64,000 bases of DNA from Tachypleus tridentatus (taxonomy: Eukaryota; Arthropoda; Merostomata; Xiphosura; Limulidae), in the NCBI RefSeq assembly GCF_004210375.1, contig NC_134835.1:72632447-72696446 (forward strand), read 5' to 3'. The translations under genes and the position numbers were made by a program. This document shows positions 46,862 through 59,469 of this stretch, in pieces (the stretch's first letter is position 1; each line of letters starts with the position of its first letter). The notes beneath the pieces are model-generated. The model was not told the origin of the DNA. It ran no database searches and was given only the letters and a program-made list of their open reading frames with translations.

Positions 46862-48240
46862 TCACAATTTTATTTATATTTATAGAACTACCACTAGAGG
46901 GAACTAGTGCGGTGAATCTGAGATTTAAAAACAATTTTAAGGTGTATTTGATTTAGCTTTTTTCTTTAAAATCGGTGTCGTTTAATGTTTTTAAAAAAGC
47001 TGAACTCATGAAACCCTTTTTGTCAATCATATGTGTGTTTTGTTTATAAAAATGTATTTAATGCATTTAACGCCATTAAGTGTGATTTGTTCATTTTAAA
47101 ATGTCGCACAAAATTATTCTGGGAGTGTCTATCTGCATATAACTTCTAATTTTAAAAGGAAATAACCTGGAAAGTCACCGAGTCAACCACACAAGCCTCC
47201 ATCTTTAGAGCGACTTAATGACTTCATCTTCTATCTAGAGAATGTGTGAAATAAATGTACACAAATCGACAATAAAGTACAAGATTACTTTACAGATAAT
47301 TTACATTATTTTTTGACCAATTAGTTTTTTTAATTGACACAGAAAGGGGTGAGAATGGAATAAAATTGAAGAATCTTAAGCTAAACATTATATGTGACGT
47401 AGATACATGACCAGTATGCAGTACGACAGTGTAAAGTGAAACTGGCGATCATGGTTTACTTCACGTTTATAGTTTGTTTTAGAATTTCGCGCAAAGCTAC
47501 GCGAAGATTATCTGCGCTAGCCGTCCCTAATTTAGCAGCATAAAACTAGAAGGAAGGCAGCTAGTCATCACCACCCACCGCCAACCCTTGGGCTACTCTT
47601 TTACCAACGAATAGTGGGATTGACCGTCACATTATAACGCTCCCACAGTTGAAATGGTGAGCATGTTTGGTGCGCCAGGAATTCAAACCCGAGACCCTCA
47701 GATTACGAGTTGAGCGCCTTAACCACCTGGCCATGCCGGGCCTCACATTTGTAGTATATACATAAATATATACTAGTTGTTATTGTGAAGCGTTCTCGAA
47801 TTTTTCTGTTTCGAGAATAAATAAAACCAAAGTTAAGAGTAACAAATGATTTTGCTTTTTGCTTTCGAAGTTCATTTGTCATGTTGTGTTTTAGCCTACA
47901 GAATGCATAAGTCTTCTCGTGATTCATGGCATGCGCCCGTTTTACTGACATAACGACAATAGAAATCACAACGTTTAGCGTCCTTTGTGTGACCTCATTT
48001 TAGTGTCTAGTAACTGACTGACTGACAGATAACACACTACGATATTGTGGTGCGAATAGTTAAAACAGATGATCCTTCCAAGCGGCCTTCGACACCCTTT
48101 CGAGGAAATAAATAATATTCGTATTATTAAATCTTAACTGTACCCTATGTGATACATGAACAGAACGGCCACGTCATAAGCTCCACAGGAAAAGTGTAGC
48201 CGAACCTACTTCTAAGTTGCGTATCAGAGAAAGGAAAGAC
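46862..48240. repeat. Copy 1 of an unnamed ~1-kb repeat, interrupted by a SINE
   Basis: The left part (CACTAGAGGGAACTAGTGCG, then CCATTAAGTGTGATTTGTTC) matches 51062-51310. The middle (ATCTGCATATAACTTCTAAT) matches 53080-53115. The right part (TATGTGATACATGAACAGAA to CCGAACCTACTTCTAAGTTG) matches 51790-51900 and 53890-53995. A family A SINE sits at 47474-47744. No protein is recognisable. Confidence 0.65.
47474..47744 (-). mobile_element. Family A SINE, with diverged target duplication
   Basis: A full-length minus-strand copy between TCACGTTTATAGT (47461-47473) and TCACATTTGTAGT (47745-47757). Confidence 0.94.
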
Positions 48241-48920
48241 AACCAGTTAGTGACACCCGCCGTCTATACGGCTAAATTGCTAATCGTAAAAGAACCACAG
48301 ATTGACTGTTGCTTTTATAACACAGCTGGAAATATGGAACGCTTTCAGCGATACATCTTGAATCTTGAACCTTGTAGTTCGCAAACCAGTATGTCATTCT
48401 TCTCAAACATAGTTTTCGATCTAAATTCAAATTTATGGTTCATATACGTATTATATGCTCTCACTTACTCGTTGTTTGACTAAATAAAAGTATTAAAGTT
48501 TTCACAGTGATATATCTGACATTTACAGGGACAAACACACTATCTGTTTAAAATAAGCAATAACAAATACTATGTTATTTCTACATGCTTAGAAATCTGA
48601 TAATATTACTTCATTTAGCGGTAATTTAAAATGTCTAAGCGTAAGTTTTATCAGGAAAATATATATAAATTTGAAATTGTTTTTATTACTTATGAGCATT
48701 CAAATCTTAAACTAGTATGATATTTCTAAGCATTTATATAAAAGTATCTCAGAAAGCTAGAAGGTGGACTATTTCGTTAATTTTCGGGTTTTGCATTTAT
48801 ATCTTGGTGAAAATGGATATTATAATACTCATGTTTATTTTTCTACATTTTCATGAAAGGTTACACCCAATGTTATTTGAGCATTACTGTCCTGAAGTTT
48901 GAGTTTACAGACAGGAGGGA

Positions 48921-49175
48921 GTCCGGCATGGCCAGGTGATTAGGGCACTTGAATCGCCCTCTGGGGTCACGAGTTCAAATAATCATCCCACCAAATATGC
49001 TCACCCTTTCAGCTGTGGAAGCATTATAATGTTTCGCTCAGCCTGACTAATCCAAGAGTTGGCGGTGGGTGGTGATGACTAGCTGCCTTCCCTCTAGTTT
49101 TACACTGCTTAATTAGGGACGGCTATCACAGATAGTCTTCATGTAGCTTCACACGAAATTCATATCAAATCAAAC
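48921..49175 (+). mobile_element. Family A SINE, with diverged target duplication
   Basis: The head is mutated (AATCGCCCTCTGGGGTCACG) and the body lacks the usual CACTATTCGTTGGTAAAAGA block. CAGACAGGAGGGA and CAGACAGGGAGGA flank the copy. Confidence 0.92.
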
Positions 49176-49515
49176 CAGACAGGGAGGAAGACAACCAGTC
49201 AAGTTCTATTACAACCGACTATCAGACAGTAGTTTTACTGTCACTTTTATAATACAAACATAGAGTAAATTTTTTCAGCAACAGGTTGCTGACCCACAGA
49301 AAGAGCACCTTCGTGATACAATATAATTTGTTTTTGTAAATGCCATCTGCGCAACGATCGATCTTTATTTAGGCCGCAGGTTTTAAAATGTTAGAAAATT
49401 TTTAAATGTGACACTTTTTTTCTTGAATAGTAGTAATGGAGAAATGTTAAAGTAAGACTAATTAATGGTTACATACATGATATTTATCGAGAGAGAAGTT
49501 CATAAGAATACATGT

Positions 49516-49787
49516 TTTTTGTTTGTTTGTTTTTTGAATTTTACGCAAAGCTACTCGAGGGCTATCTGTGCTAGCCGTCCCTAATTTAGCAGTGTAAGAC
49601 TAGAGGGAAGGCAGCTAGTCATCACCACCTACCTCCAACTCTTTTACAGCGAATAGTGGGATTGACCGTAACATTATAACGCCCACACGGCTGAGAGGGC
49701 GAGCATGTTTGGTGCGACGGGGATTCGAACCCGCCACCCTTGGATTACGAGTCGAACGCCTTAATCCACCTGGCCATGCCGGGCCCC
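49516..49787 (-). mobile_element. Family A SINE
   Basis: A minus-strand copy with a clean head (GGCCCGGCATGGCCAGGTGG on the minus strand) and a small body deletion (CTCCAACTCTTTTACAGCG on the plus strand). Confidence 0.94.
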
Positions 49788-51061
49788 CTATAATTTTTAT
49801 TGAGAAACATTTGTTCCCTCAGCAGATCCTGTTGTATTAAAACTCATCACGGCCTTTATCAAGAGTCATGAAAAGAATAGTTTTGTTAACAACTAACAGT
49901 TTTGATACAGATACAAGGATTGTTTGTGTTAACTTCGAACCGTTTGCTTGTCATTCTTTCAAACTTACAGCATATCATAATTTAATAGTTTATTGTATTA
50001 AAAAGCAGAAATATTCCCTAGATGCCTTTTGGTTGTTATGCATTATAATTTATTTCTGATGAGCATCCGATTTATTATGTAACGTACGTTACGTATTACT
50101 ATTTCAAATTACCGGAATTATAATTTGAACTTCGTAGTTAATTTAATATCAATACGTATCAAAAATGTGATATTTGCCAACAATATCGATACACACAATT
50201 TTCTTCTTTAACACAAATATATTATAATATACAAACATAAAAACATCACAATTTATAATATCGGTTACTATTAATAGTTATTACAAATGATGGTTTATAT
50301 ACAACAGTTTTACAAACTTACAGACAACACAGAGTCTCATATCCGGTATAGAACTGAATATTTTATCGACGATCTAGAATCTAGATCCACGACGGACGAG
50401 CAAACTAATTCTGAGTTGAGGTTGTCACATATCTCACTTAACCTAGCTACCTAGGTTGGCCTCACGCACTTACAAGCTCACTTTTCCCGGCGATGATATT
50501 TTGTGTCTTGATAGAAATTCTAACCTCCGAAGTAATTCACTGAAGTTGGATGATTTGTAATGTTCGAAATCTTTAACATTTGTGGTCAGCTTCTGTAGTT
50601 TTCCGATTAAGAGGCGTTAATCACAATAATATCTTCCTAGCTTACTGACTGCAGTTGTCCAATACTTTTCTTCCTCCTTTGTCTCTCGGCTGCTTGCATT
50701 TTATACGAATCATGCGAATTTGTAGAACTTTCAACAATATTCTAGCGTGTTTTTCGTAATAAAATATTGTTGATTCTCACTTTTAGGAATTTTAAACAAA
50801 TTTCGAAAACAGGCGGGACTTGCGCAATACATATTGAAGAATACACCCCATATGCAAAATAGAAAACTATGCAGAAACAAGCGTAAGCACTAAAATAAAC
50901 GTATAACGGTAAATTCGTTAAATTGTTAAACAGCCGTTGATGTATATATAAAAGCAGGTATTCACATAACGTATATTTTCACTCGAGTTCAACATCCCAC
51001 CTCAAGGATCTAAGAGAAAGTGACAACGAATTTTTAACATTCAATATAAATTTATAAAAAT
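49788..51061. other. Unrecognised stretch
   Basis: AT-rich from 49800 to 50300, then somewhat more mixed between 50330 and 50750. The latter includes GATCTAGAATCTAGATC, a short palindrome at about 50389. No exon or transposon protein was recognised. Confidence 0.35.
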
Positions 51062-51915
51062 CACTATTTTATTTATACTTATATCAGTGTCACTAGAGGG
51101 AGACAGTGTGGTAAAGCAGAAATTTAAAACCTACGATAAGTTATATTTGCTTCATGCTCTTCTTGGAAATGAATTTCATTTCATTTCTTATTTGAACAAA
51201 GAGTCTAAACACTTTTTACAAACAAATGTATTACTTTTTCAGGATAAATATATGTTTAACCCCACTAAGTGTAATTTGTTTCAGAATTTCGCACAAAACT
51301 ACACAAGGTATGTTTAGCTACGTATAATCGCTCTTGATTAAAAATTACAGATACAATCAGCAGTCCTAAGCCTGAGATCGCGCATTTGGTGGACGTAAAG
51401 CCCTAATAATGAACTGGTTGAAGTACATTCTGAAACAGATGAAATCACGCAAATTCAGGATGTGTGAAATGGAGTTGTTTCTGAAAACAAAACAAAACTG
51501 GGTGTCACGAAGGAAGACAGGTAATCAACAGAACCAACCTCGAACTCTTGGAATAAATACTCTTGAATAATTGAATATTAAAATTTGATTGAGATTCTTA
51601 TGCGGTACTCACAACTGGTAAAATATCCAATAATCACAATTTGAACATCATATATGTCTCTGTTAGATTACTGTTGCAGTACAGTGGTTTCAATTCAAAC
51701 CATACTATACGATTATGGTTATTAAGTTTTCATGGCTTCGAATTTAGTATACAAGTGAACAAAATCAATTTTGATACTTGACATTTTTGACCTTAAGGGC
51801 ACCATATGTAATAAAAATTGCCAAATCAGAAACTCCACAGTACAAGCATAGCCGTACCTAATTTGGAATTGCTTGACAGAGATGAGACTGGCTATAGCTT
51901 TTAAAACCCTCAAGC
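51062..51915. repeat. Copy 2 of the unnamed ~1-kb repeat
   Basis: The order of blocks is CACTAGAGGGAGACAGTGTG, CCACTAAGTGTAATTTGTTT, TTGGTGGACGTAAAGCCC, ACATTCTGAAACAGATGAAA, GTTAGATTACTGTTGCAGTA and CACCATATGTAATAAAAATT to CGTACCTAATTTGGAATTGC. This copy has no SINE inside. The open frames at 51087-51317 and 51722-51913 fall in it without recognisable products. Confidence 0.65.
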
Positions 51916-52069
51916 TATTTTATCTCTATTTATATAAGAGAGAATTATTTTGGTAAGAAGCTGTTATTAGACATATTATGTTCATGTATTTACTTAAAAT
52001 TGTTGTAATTAATTATTTGTAAAAAATCGGAAACTCGAGAAACACTTTGTTATAAACACTTTGTTAATG

Positions 52070-52650
52070 TCAATGAATTCTTTTCACAAAAAAGTGTTAA
52101 ATTTCCACAATAAAAACATATTTAATTCTATTAAATATGGTTTGTTTGTTTCAAAAGTTCACACAAAACACTCTAGGGTTATCTACCTGTGTAGAGCTAT
52201 TTCATAGTTTGAATCCCCATCGTACCAAACATGCTCACCCTTTCAGCTGTCAGGTCGTTATAATGTGACGGTCAATCCCACTATTCGTTGGTAACAGAGT
52301 ACACCAAGAGTTGGCGGTGAATGGTGATGGCTAGCTCTTACATTACTAAATTAGAGACGGCTAGTGCAGATAGCTCTTGTGTAGCTTTGTGCGAAATTAA
52401 AAAAACAACAATCAAAGTTTGAAAGGATAGAATGGAGGGAAGACATTTAGCGAACATCATCAATCTGAAACTAGTCTTGCATGACCAAGTAGTGAAAATT
52501 AACCGTCGCTCGTATGAGGAGCGTGTTTTTACAGCAGTGAGTTGCAAACCACGAATCATCAGATTCACAATCACTGCACGCTAACACCAGACCATACTGT
52601 GCCCAATAAATGAAAAACTGAAGTCGATCAACCCTAATATCTAGGTTTAG
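52070..52650. repeat. Copy 3 (rearranged) of the unnamed ~1-kb repeat
   Basis: The blocks TATTAAATATGGTTTGTTTG (left) and TACAGCAGTGAGTTGCAAAC to ACCAGACCATACTGTGCCCA (right) match the copy at 53046-53995. The middle is replaced by a truncated family A SINE. Confidence 0.5.
52208..52411 (+). mobile_element. 5'-truncated family A SINE
   Basis: The copy starts in the B-box region (GTTTGAATCCCCATCGTACC) and runs to GTGCGAAATTAAAAAAAC, with a deletion at GGCTAGCTCTTACATTAC. Confidence 0.9.
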
Positions 52651-52689
52651 ATTATTTTAAGAAAAGATTTTCCTTGTAGACTGTTTTAA

Positions 52690-52806
52690 AGTGTGTGTTT
52701 TCTTATTGAAAACCCACATTGAGCTATCTGCTGTGTCCACCGGTGGAATCAGACTCATGATTTCAGTGTTATAAATCCAAAGACTTATCGCTGTTCCACC
52801 GGGGAC
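52690..52806 (-). mobile_element. Family B1 SINE, with target duplication
   Basis: A minus-strand copy between perfect 9-bp CTGTTTTAA at 52681-52689 and 52807-52815. The plus strand shows GAGCTATCTGCTGTGTCCAC and CAAAGACTTATCGCTGTTCC. Confidence 0.93.
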
Positions 52807-53045
52807 CTGTTTTAACGTACGGTTTATGTAATCATACACAGGGCCTTTATCTTTTATTGAGAAAAATGTGCAATAAATATTTCAACAAACAGCAGTAACA
52901 TATGGAATGATTTTACAGGTAAGTTACATTTCTTGGCAATTTAGTTTCAAATGATCACATAACGAAATTAACGAAAATGGAAGAAATTCCAAGAATAAAA
53001 AATTCAAAATACAAAAACAGTATTAAATTTTCATTATAAACATGA

Positions 53046-53995
53046 TTTAAGTGTTGTTTGTTTGTTTGTTCCTGAACTGCTATATGCATAGAGCCGCCTC
53101 TAATGTTGAAAGGAAAAGACCAGCGGTTCCCAACTCTGAAGTCACAGTACTGGTGGACGAGCAAAGCTCAAACGGATGATTGAAATACATTTTAAAACAG
53201 ATGTATTTGAGCAGATTTGTAAATGCAGTCAGCACTGCGATATTTTTTGAGAATTACTGGATTTTGTTTTTTTAAATTTCGCGCAAAGCTACACGAGGGC
53301 TATCTGCGCTAGCCGTCCCTAATTTAGCGCTGTAAGACTAGAGGGAAGGTAGCTAGTCATCACCACCCATCGCCAACTCTTGGGCTACTCTTTTACCAAC
53401 AAATAGTGGGATTAACCGTCACATTATAACGCCCCCACGGCTGACAGGGCGAGCATGTTTGGTGCGACGGGGATTCGAAACCGCGACCCTCAGATTACGA
53501 GTCGAACGCCTTAACCCACCTCGCCATGTCGGACCATGTTACTAGATTAGACGGAAGGCATACAGTCAAACTCTGGCTCTATAGCTATTGTCGTCTGATC
53601 GAAAATTTAGGTTTGATAGTCATCTTATAGCACAGACGTTTGCGAACCATGAATTCTTGTATTCACACTGGGGCATGATAACGGCTAAACTATGCTCAGA
53701 CCAGTAAATTAAGAGTGAAATTAATCAACTCAAAGACAAAACCCCAAGAATTACAACCTTAATATTTTATATGAATCTGTTACATTAGTCTTGCAGCTGC
53801 TATATCAATCTGGTTAAGTTTTCATCTCTTTGAAGTTTGTATTCAAATAAACAAAGTTAATTTTCGTAGTTGATATTTTGATTCAAGAACAGAACTTTAT
53901 GCGATACGTGAATGAAACAGCCAGATCAAAGGTTCCAGAGCACAAACTTAGCCTTTTTGATATTGAATTGCTTACAAGAAAGAGAGAGAGGTAAA
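53046..53995. repeat. Copy 4 of the unnamed ~1-kb repeat, interrupted by a SINE
   Basis: ACTGGTGGACGAGCAAAGCT, ACATTTTAAAACAGATGTAT, GTTACATTAGTCTTGCAGCT and TGCGATACGTGAATGAAACA to TTTTTGATATTGAATTGCTT correspond in order to the blocks of copy 2. Removing the SINE at 53264-53538 and one target copy restores a similar length. Confidence 0.65.
53264..53538 (-). mobile_element. Family A SINE, with target duplication
   Basis: A full-length minus-strand copy between TTACTGGATT (53254-53263) and TTACTAGATT (53539-53548). One of the cleanest copies in the window. Confidence 0.95.
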
Positions 53996-54679
53996 ACAAT
54001 TAGTGCCATCCTAAAAATAACAGTGTTGATGACTCACTTTCAGATCGCACTCATACATTAAAGCATGGGGCATGTTCACGAGCATATCTTGGCTCGAACC
54101 TTATACCTTTCGTTCTGGAATCCATTATACCATTATTGCTCACATAGGTATTATGTAGACGTTATACACTAGCATGGCTTTGTTCATTTCGCCATATTGG
54201 ACGTAAGAACGAACTGATTATCTTGTTAGAACTGAGTCGTGTAATAATGCCAATTGGTTGTAAAAACAAACAGAACTATCGTTCTACACATTCCAAGAGC
54301 TAAGGATAAATGGGCTGTTGAGATGAAACGAGCACTGAATTACATATTCATAAACATATTCGTGTTATATTAAAGTATTTTCTTTCAACACCACAAAAGC
54401 TTGAAACTATGGGATTGAACAAATATATTTTTTTTGATACAGACCCAGTAGAACCCATCAACAATGATATTACATCCCAACTCACGATTATGATTATACA
54501 TATATGTATAATACTACCTGAAGTGTAGTATTAATACATAAACTCTTAATGTGTGAACTACTGGTGACTCAACAGCCTTATTAGTTATAATGTGTTTTTT
54601 TTTTTATGATTTAACTGTCAAACAGGATCTGTAATTCACAAATATAAAACTATAACTATATATATAACTATAATATAAT

Positions 54680-54805
54680 TTGTTGTTGTTTTGAATTAAG
54701 CACAAAGCTACACACTGGGCTATCTGTGCTCTGCCCACCACGGGTATCGAAACCCGGTTTTTAACGTTGTAAGTCTGCAGACATACCGCTGATCCACTGG
54801 TGGCG
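54680..54805 (-). mobile_element. Family B2 SINE, with target duplication
   Basis: A minus-strand copy between perfect 11-bp TATAATATAAT at 54669-54679 and 54806-54816. The plus strand reads AGCACAAAGCTACACACTGG, CCCACCACGGGTATCGAAAC and AGACATACCGCTGATCCACT. Part of the open frame at 54604-54942 is this SINE. Confidence 0.95.
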
Positions 54806-54928
54806 TATAATATAATATAACTGTTACTGTAATAAGTCATTGTTGAATCATTTTGACACAATAACTCACCGTTAATTACGCACGTTTCTACATACTCATT
54901 AATAAATAATATTATTTCACAAACTATA

Positions 54929-55047
54929 ATCCTCAGTGACACAGTGGTATGTTTGTGGATTTACACTGCTAGAAACCGGATTTCTACATCCGTCGTGGGC
55001 AGACCACGAATGTTATTTTAATTACTTTTCGCTTAAATACAAAACAA
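54929..55047 (+). mobile_element. Family B2 SINE
   Basis: CCTCAGTGACACAGTGGTAT, GTGGATTTACACTGCTAGAA and CGTCGTGGGCAGACCACGAA. The tail is worn. Confidence 0.85.
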
Positions 55048-55978
55048 CGCCAGAGACTGTAGCTGATATTTTGCAGTTCTTGTTTTATGAAAAATGTGAA
55101 TGTTTGGACAGAATAATGCAGTAATAGTTTTACTAGTATAAGACCCATTCAATGCAAATGTAAATTTCAGGTTAATGTGAGAATCCATACGTTATGTTAT
55201 TAAGCAAATAAATCCAGATTCAAGATCTAACACTAATAGATCTAGTAAACACAAATAAAGCTCACCCGTAAATCGATTATTTTTCAGTTTAGAACAATAT
55301 GAATCGCCATCGCACATAAAATAGTGCTAAACAAAGACGATTAATTATAACTCATCTAGGTACAGATTAACGATTATTGAACCAGATATTTACCGTCATG
55401 GAGATTACGTAATTTGGCGAGTCGTACACTTTCTACTGACTGACACTGTGCACAAGGTATTTATAGGTATCTACACTGTGTGTCTTACGTTCCTTTCCCG
55501 TATAACGTAAGATACTGCAAACTAGGCAACTAAAAATATCTGGCTATATCACGTCGGGTACGTCCATAACTGTGTCTCCATTTGTCAACATGACCAATGA
55601 ATCAGCATTTAAACTTGTTGTCATTACCAGGGGAATAAAACACCGGTACGTATTACCATTCCAACTTGTTGACATTCTCCCTCATACCGATGTTTAGACG
55701 GTTGACCTAAACCTTTTGTTAAACCGCAAAATGCAAAATGTTCCTGTAGAAAATGTAACGTTAGAGCTTAGGAAAGTTGTTATAGCAGAAATATGGTCCG
55801 AAATAGCAGATGTCAGAAAAGTTCCGATTTAAGTCACATGATTGTATATATTCAGTACTCTCACTCGGTGGCTTATCGACTAAAGAAAGTTTTTAAAAGG
55901 ATTTATAACATTACAAAGAGCGGATTACGTTGTACTAAAAACGATTTAGAATAATCAAACTAGCTATTCACCTGAAAA

Positions 55979-56107
55979 TCATCCTCCAATGGTACAGCAG
56001 TATATCTACAGACCCACACCGCTAAAACAGGGTTTAGATACCCGTGGTGGCAGAGCACAGATAGCCCATTGTGTGGCTCTGTGCTTAATTCTAAATAAAG
56101 AAATAAA
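55979..56107 (+). mobile_element. Family B2 SINE, with target duplication
   Basis: A complete copy between CACCTGAAAA at 55969-55978 and 56108-56117. TACCCGTGGTGGCAGAGCAC and CCCATTGTGTGGCTCTGTGC are clear. Confidence 0.95.
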
Positions 56108-57050
56108 CACCTGAAAACTACAGCTGATATTTAGTCACGGTGGAACGGCATTTATCAGAAATAAATACTTATTTTGTTTGAAAGTCGTAGATAGAGTCAT
56201 AACGTCAAAAACTGATGCTTTTGAGGAAAGTATGCATCAGCTTTTTCATACACAAAATATTTATACATTCGGATCATTAAAATATTTCAGATTTGGAATT
56301 TTTACGACGTGGCGTTAGGAAACGAAAGAATATGAATCAACCTGAGGTATTAGGACCATCCAGCAACAGACCTACAACAAATTGTAATCTAATAGGCATA
56401 AGCAAAGCACGTCATTTTGTAACAAGTGAGAATCTACGAACACAAATATCAAAAGTCGATCACCTGAACTAGGCAAAAATATTCAGTCAGTCTGGAAACG
56501 GAGCTAACAGATTAGGCGCTCAGCAAGAAAATCTCCTGTCATACATGCCATTCAACCATCTCATGCGTCGTGCAGCTGGAGAAGATTATATGGGTATTCA
56601 TTCTAGTTTATACGAAGACACGCCAGATAAGTCACCGGACGTAATATCTATGGATTTAGGGTACTGGGGGATCGTCATCATCGTATACTGGATGGATTAT
56701 GAAGTGCCTTTAGGGAGGAGTACTATGCTTAAGATATAATATTTTCTTGAAATATTCAGTTACACATTCTACAATGATAGATAAGTATTTTTAAGAGATC
56801 GTGTTTCAATAATAGACCAACTGGAGTTTACTAACCTGACATATTTCTTACTTTTAAAAGCAAAGTCCGAATTTGAGTAAAGTAGAATTCTGAATGTTTT
56901 TCATAGTGGGAAAAGTTAAATATTGTTGTACTGGATACGGTGGCAGAAAAGATCCAAAACAAGTACCAACATGCGAATGATTTGGTTATATGTAGTGAAA
57001 GCCGAAGAGAAATATGAGGAAAGATAAGCTGATGGAAAGAATGTTTAAAT

Positions 57051-57262
57051 ATGAGAGGGTTGAAGTTAAGTATGGCTAAACCAGAATACATAGAATGTAT
57101 TTGTTGTCATGATGCACAAAACAACGTAACCAATAACAGTTTTGAAGAAACTGTAGCGCTATCACAAAACGTTTTTATATCTGGGATCGATAATCCAGAG
57201 CGATGGAAACAGCTGGGAAGGAATGAAAGCCAGATAGCAAGAAGAATGTTAAAACTGCTTAA
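57051..57262 (+). other. Exon-like open segment of unknown identity
   Basis: An open frame (MRGLKLSMAKPEYIECICC, NNSFEETVALSQNVFISG, IDNPERWKQLGRNESQIARR, MLKLLK) ends in a donor-like AAG|GTATGT at 57262. The composition is more protein-like than the surroundings. I find no acceptor upstream and no partner exon, and recognise no family. Confidence 0.22.
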
Positions 57263-57662
57263 GGTATGTTGAGTCACGTGCGACCAAACGTGTTTGTGAA
57301 ATTAAAAGGAATGATGTACTAAATAATGGTATAATCAGTCATAATGTATTGGAATGAAAATTGACCAATGGGAAAAAACATGTACAAACGTTATATACGA
57401 AAGGAATGGGAATATTCTGGGAACAGTGGGATTACCAGGAAAGACTGGATACACAGTATGTACATCTAAGATGCTGATATTTATTGAATACACAAAGAAA
57501 AATATTTTACTTCTTTGGTTTCAACGAGAAAATATTTGGTATTTCTTGGAAGTTAAAATAATTCAATCAAAAACTGGTTTTAAATATATTTATCAATAAA
57601 ATAAAATAATAAAATGTTAAGAATGCGAGAGATATTACTTTATGGTAATATTACTTTGTGGT

Positions 57663-57880
57663 TTAGCATGGTTTTTATTATTAGGATATCGACTCTCAAT
57701 CTGCAGGCCTCGTGTACAAATCCAGTCACCAAACATATATTTTCGTTCAGCTAGAGCGTTATAATATAACTCAGAGTTTGCTGCCGGTGATATTAAATAG
57801 TTATCTTCTTTGTTCTTTATCCTTTCTTTATTAGAAACGGTTAGCACCGATAGCCAGCCCTCCAGCAGTTTTGTATCAAG
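57663..57880 (+). mobile_element. Very diverged family A SINE
   Basis: GTTTAGCATGG, ATCGACTCTCAATCTGCAGG, ACAAATCCAGTCACCAAACA, TTTCGTTCAGCTAGAGCGTT and CGGTTAGCACCGATAGCC occur in family A order with heavy divergence. The minus-strand frame at 57635-57889 lies over it. Confidence 0.55.
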
Positions 57881-58814
57881 AAATAACAACTTAACTTTTT
57901 TATCATTTCAGTGCTTCTACTTATAATTAATTTTAAAACCTTACGTATTATTATAGCAGTTGCCGTTCTTGAGTGATCATATATAACGATTGTTTTATTT
58001 CAATCCTGGTTATTATTTTTAGGTAAGTATTCACAATTTGTTTTTTATTCTTGTAGTAAATCTCCATTAACAGCCAACTGTACACAATTTTTATATTGTT
58101 TTCATTCTTTAGGTTTTAATAGCTGCAAACGTAATAGGAGCTCTGTATATGATTGACACTTGGATGTGTGGCTGTTGTTTGTTTTGTTTAACATGAGGAG
58201 TCTAAGCTTTGTTGAGTATTCAGGAAAATATATACATCTTATCGAACCAAATAGAGCATGCGCCATCTATCAAAAAATAATAAAAAATATGTTTATACAC
58301 AATAAATAAAACTGCAGAAAAACAATAAATAATGTTTGTTCTATTAAGAAGTTACTTTTATGTTGAAGATTAAAGTCTCACGAAAATCCTTAATTTTATA
58401 CCTCTACATTAACCTTAGTACGATCTATTTGATTTATTAAATATATGCGGAAATGTTAAACATGATACCAGTTTTAATGGATAATAACTTATGTTAATGA
58501 TTTAAAATAAAATGCGGAATATTTGTCATAAGAAATGTAAGAAATTAATTATATGTTTACGTTCATAATAACAAAAGTAACCAAAATAAATAAACGACAA
58601 ATATCATGTTTTTCAAAAATATAAAAAAAAATAGTACTAGAAAATTGCAAATGGCACGCTGCATTCACGTGAATCATTCATTTTTTTAAAATAGTAAGTT
58701 TTATGTTAAAACGATTTGTATCAATAGTGTTTAGCTAATACTTTCTCTATTGTACTCTAGATGCTGCTGTCTTGAAAAGCTCTTGAGAAAGTGGATTGTT
58801 TGGTACTAAACACG

Positions 58815-58918
58815 CAGATTCGCAAAAGGGATGTGTGTGCTCTTCCCACCAGGAACATCGGAAACGAATCATTAACATTATAAGCTTTCAGATTATCAGT
58901 TGAGCTACTGAGAGGCGT
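58815..58918 (-). mobile_element. Diverged family B2 SINE
   Basis: The plus strand shows GTGTGTGCTCTTCCCACCAG, GAACATCGGAAACGAATC and GCTTTCAGATTATCAGTTGA, the B2 order reversed. Confidence 0.7.
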
Positions 58919-59004
58919 TCCTTCTGGAACTGATCCAAAGATGTGAACAGTTATTTAAATATTATCATATACTATTTTACTAAAATAGACATTGAAACCA
59001 TTAA

Positions 59005-59090
59005 AGCCCCTTGTGGTTAGTCTCTTAGCTTACGCTGCTAAAAATCAGGTTTCGATATCTGTGGGACATACAGCACATATTTTACACTCA
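59005..59090 (+). mobile_element. Partial family B2 SINE
   Basis: CCCTTGTGGTTAGTCTCTTA, GCTGCTAAAAATCAGGTTTC, GATATCTGTGGGACATACAG. The tail is incomplete. Confidence 0.65.
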
Positions 59091-59277
59091 CAGTCAAATT
59101 ATTTATGTGTACATAAACATACACCTTCTTTGATTAAAAGGGTTGCTTGTGTACTAGATTAAAATTATATGTTTGAAGAACTAATTTTCTCTAATAAACT
59201 TTTTGGAGATAAACATATTTCTAGGCGGTTGTTACTTACAGTATTTTTTAAAATTAACAATAAACTTTTTAAATTTC

Positions 59278-59333
59278 TCTTTTTCTCTCTCTCTCTCTCT
59301 CTATATATATAGATGACTATATATATATATATA
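59278..59333. repeat. Compound CT/TA microsatellite
   Basis: A run of CTCTCTCTCTCTCTCT passes into TATATATATA, with a small interruption (GATGAC). It directly precedes a truncated SINE. Confidence 0.93.
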
Positions 59334-59437
59334 GGCGGTGGGTGGTGATGACTAGCTGCCTTCTCTTTAGTCTCACACTGCTAAATTAGGGACGGCTAGT
59401 GCAGATAGCCCTCGTGTAACTTTGCGCGAAATTCACA
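59332..59437 (+). mobile_element. 3' half of a family A SINE
   Basis: The copy begins at GGCGGTGGGTGGTGATGACT and runs to TTTGCGCGAAATTCAC. The 5' half is replaced by the microsatellite. Confidence 0.92.
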
Positions 59438-59469
59438 ATAAGCCATACCTAATTCATCACATCATATTC

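Noticed and set aside
54604..54942. Minus-strand open frame of 112 codons
   Set aside because: Its middle is a B2 SINE with perfect target duplications, and the ends are AT-rich filler.
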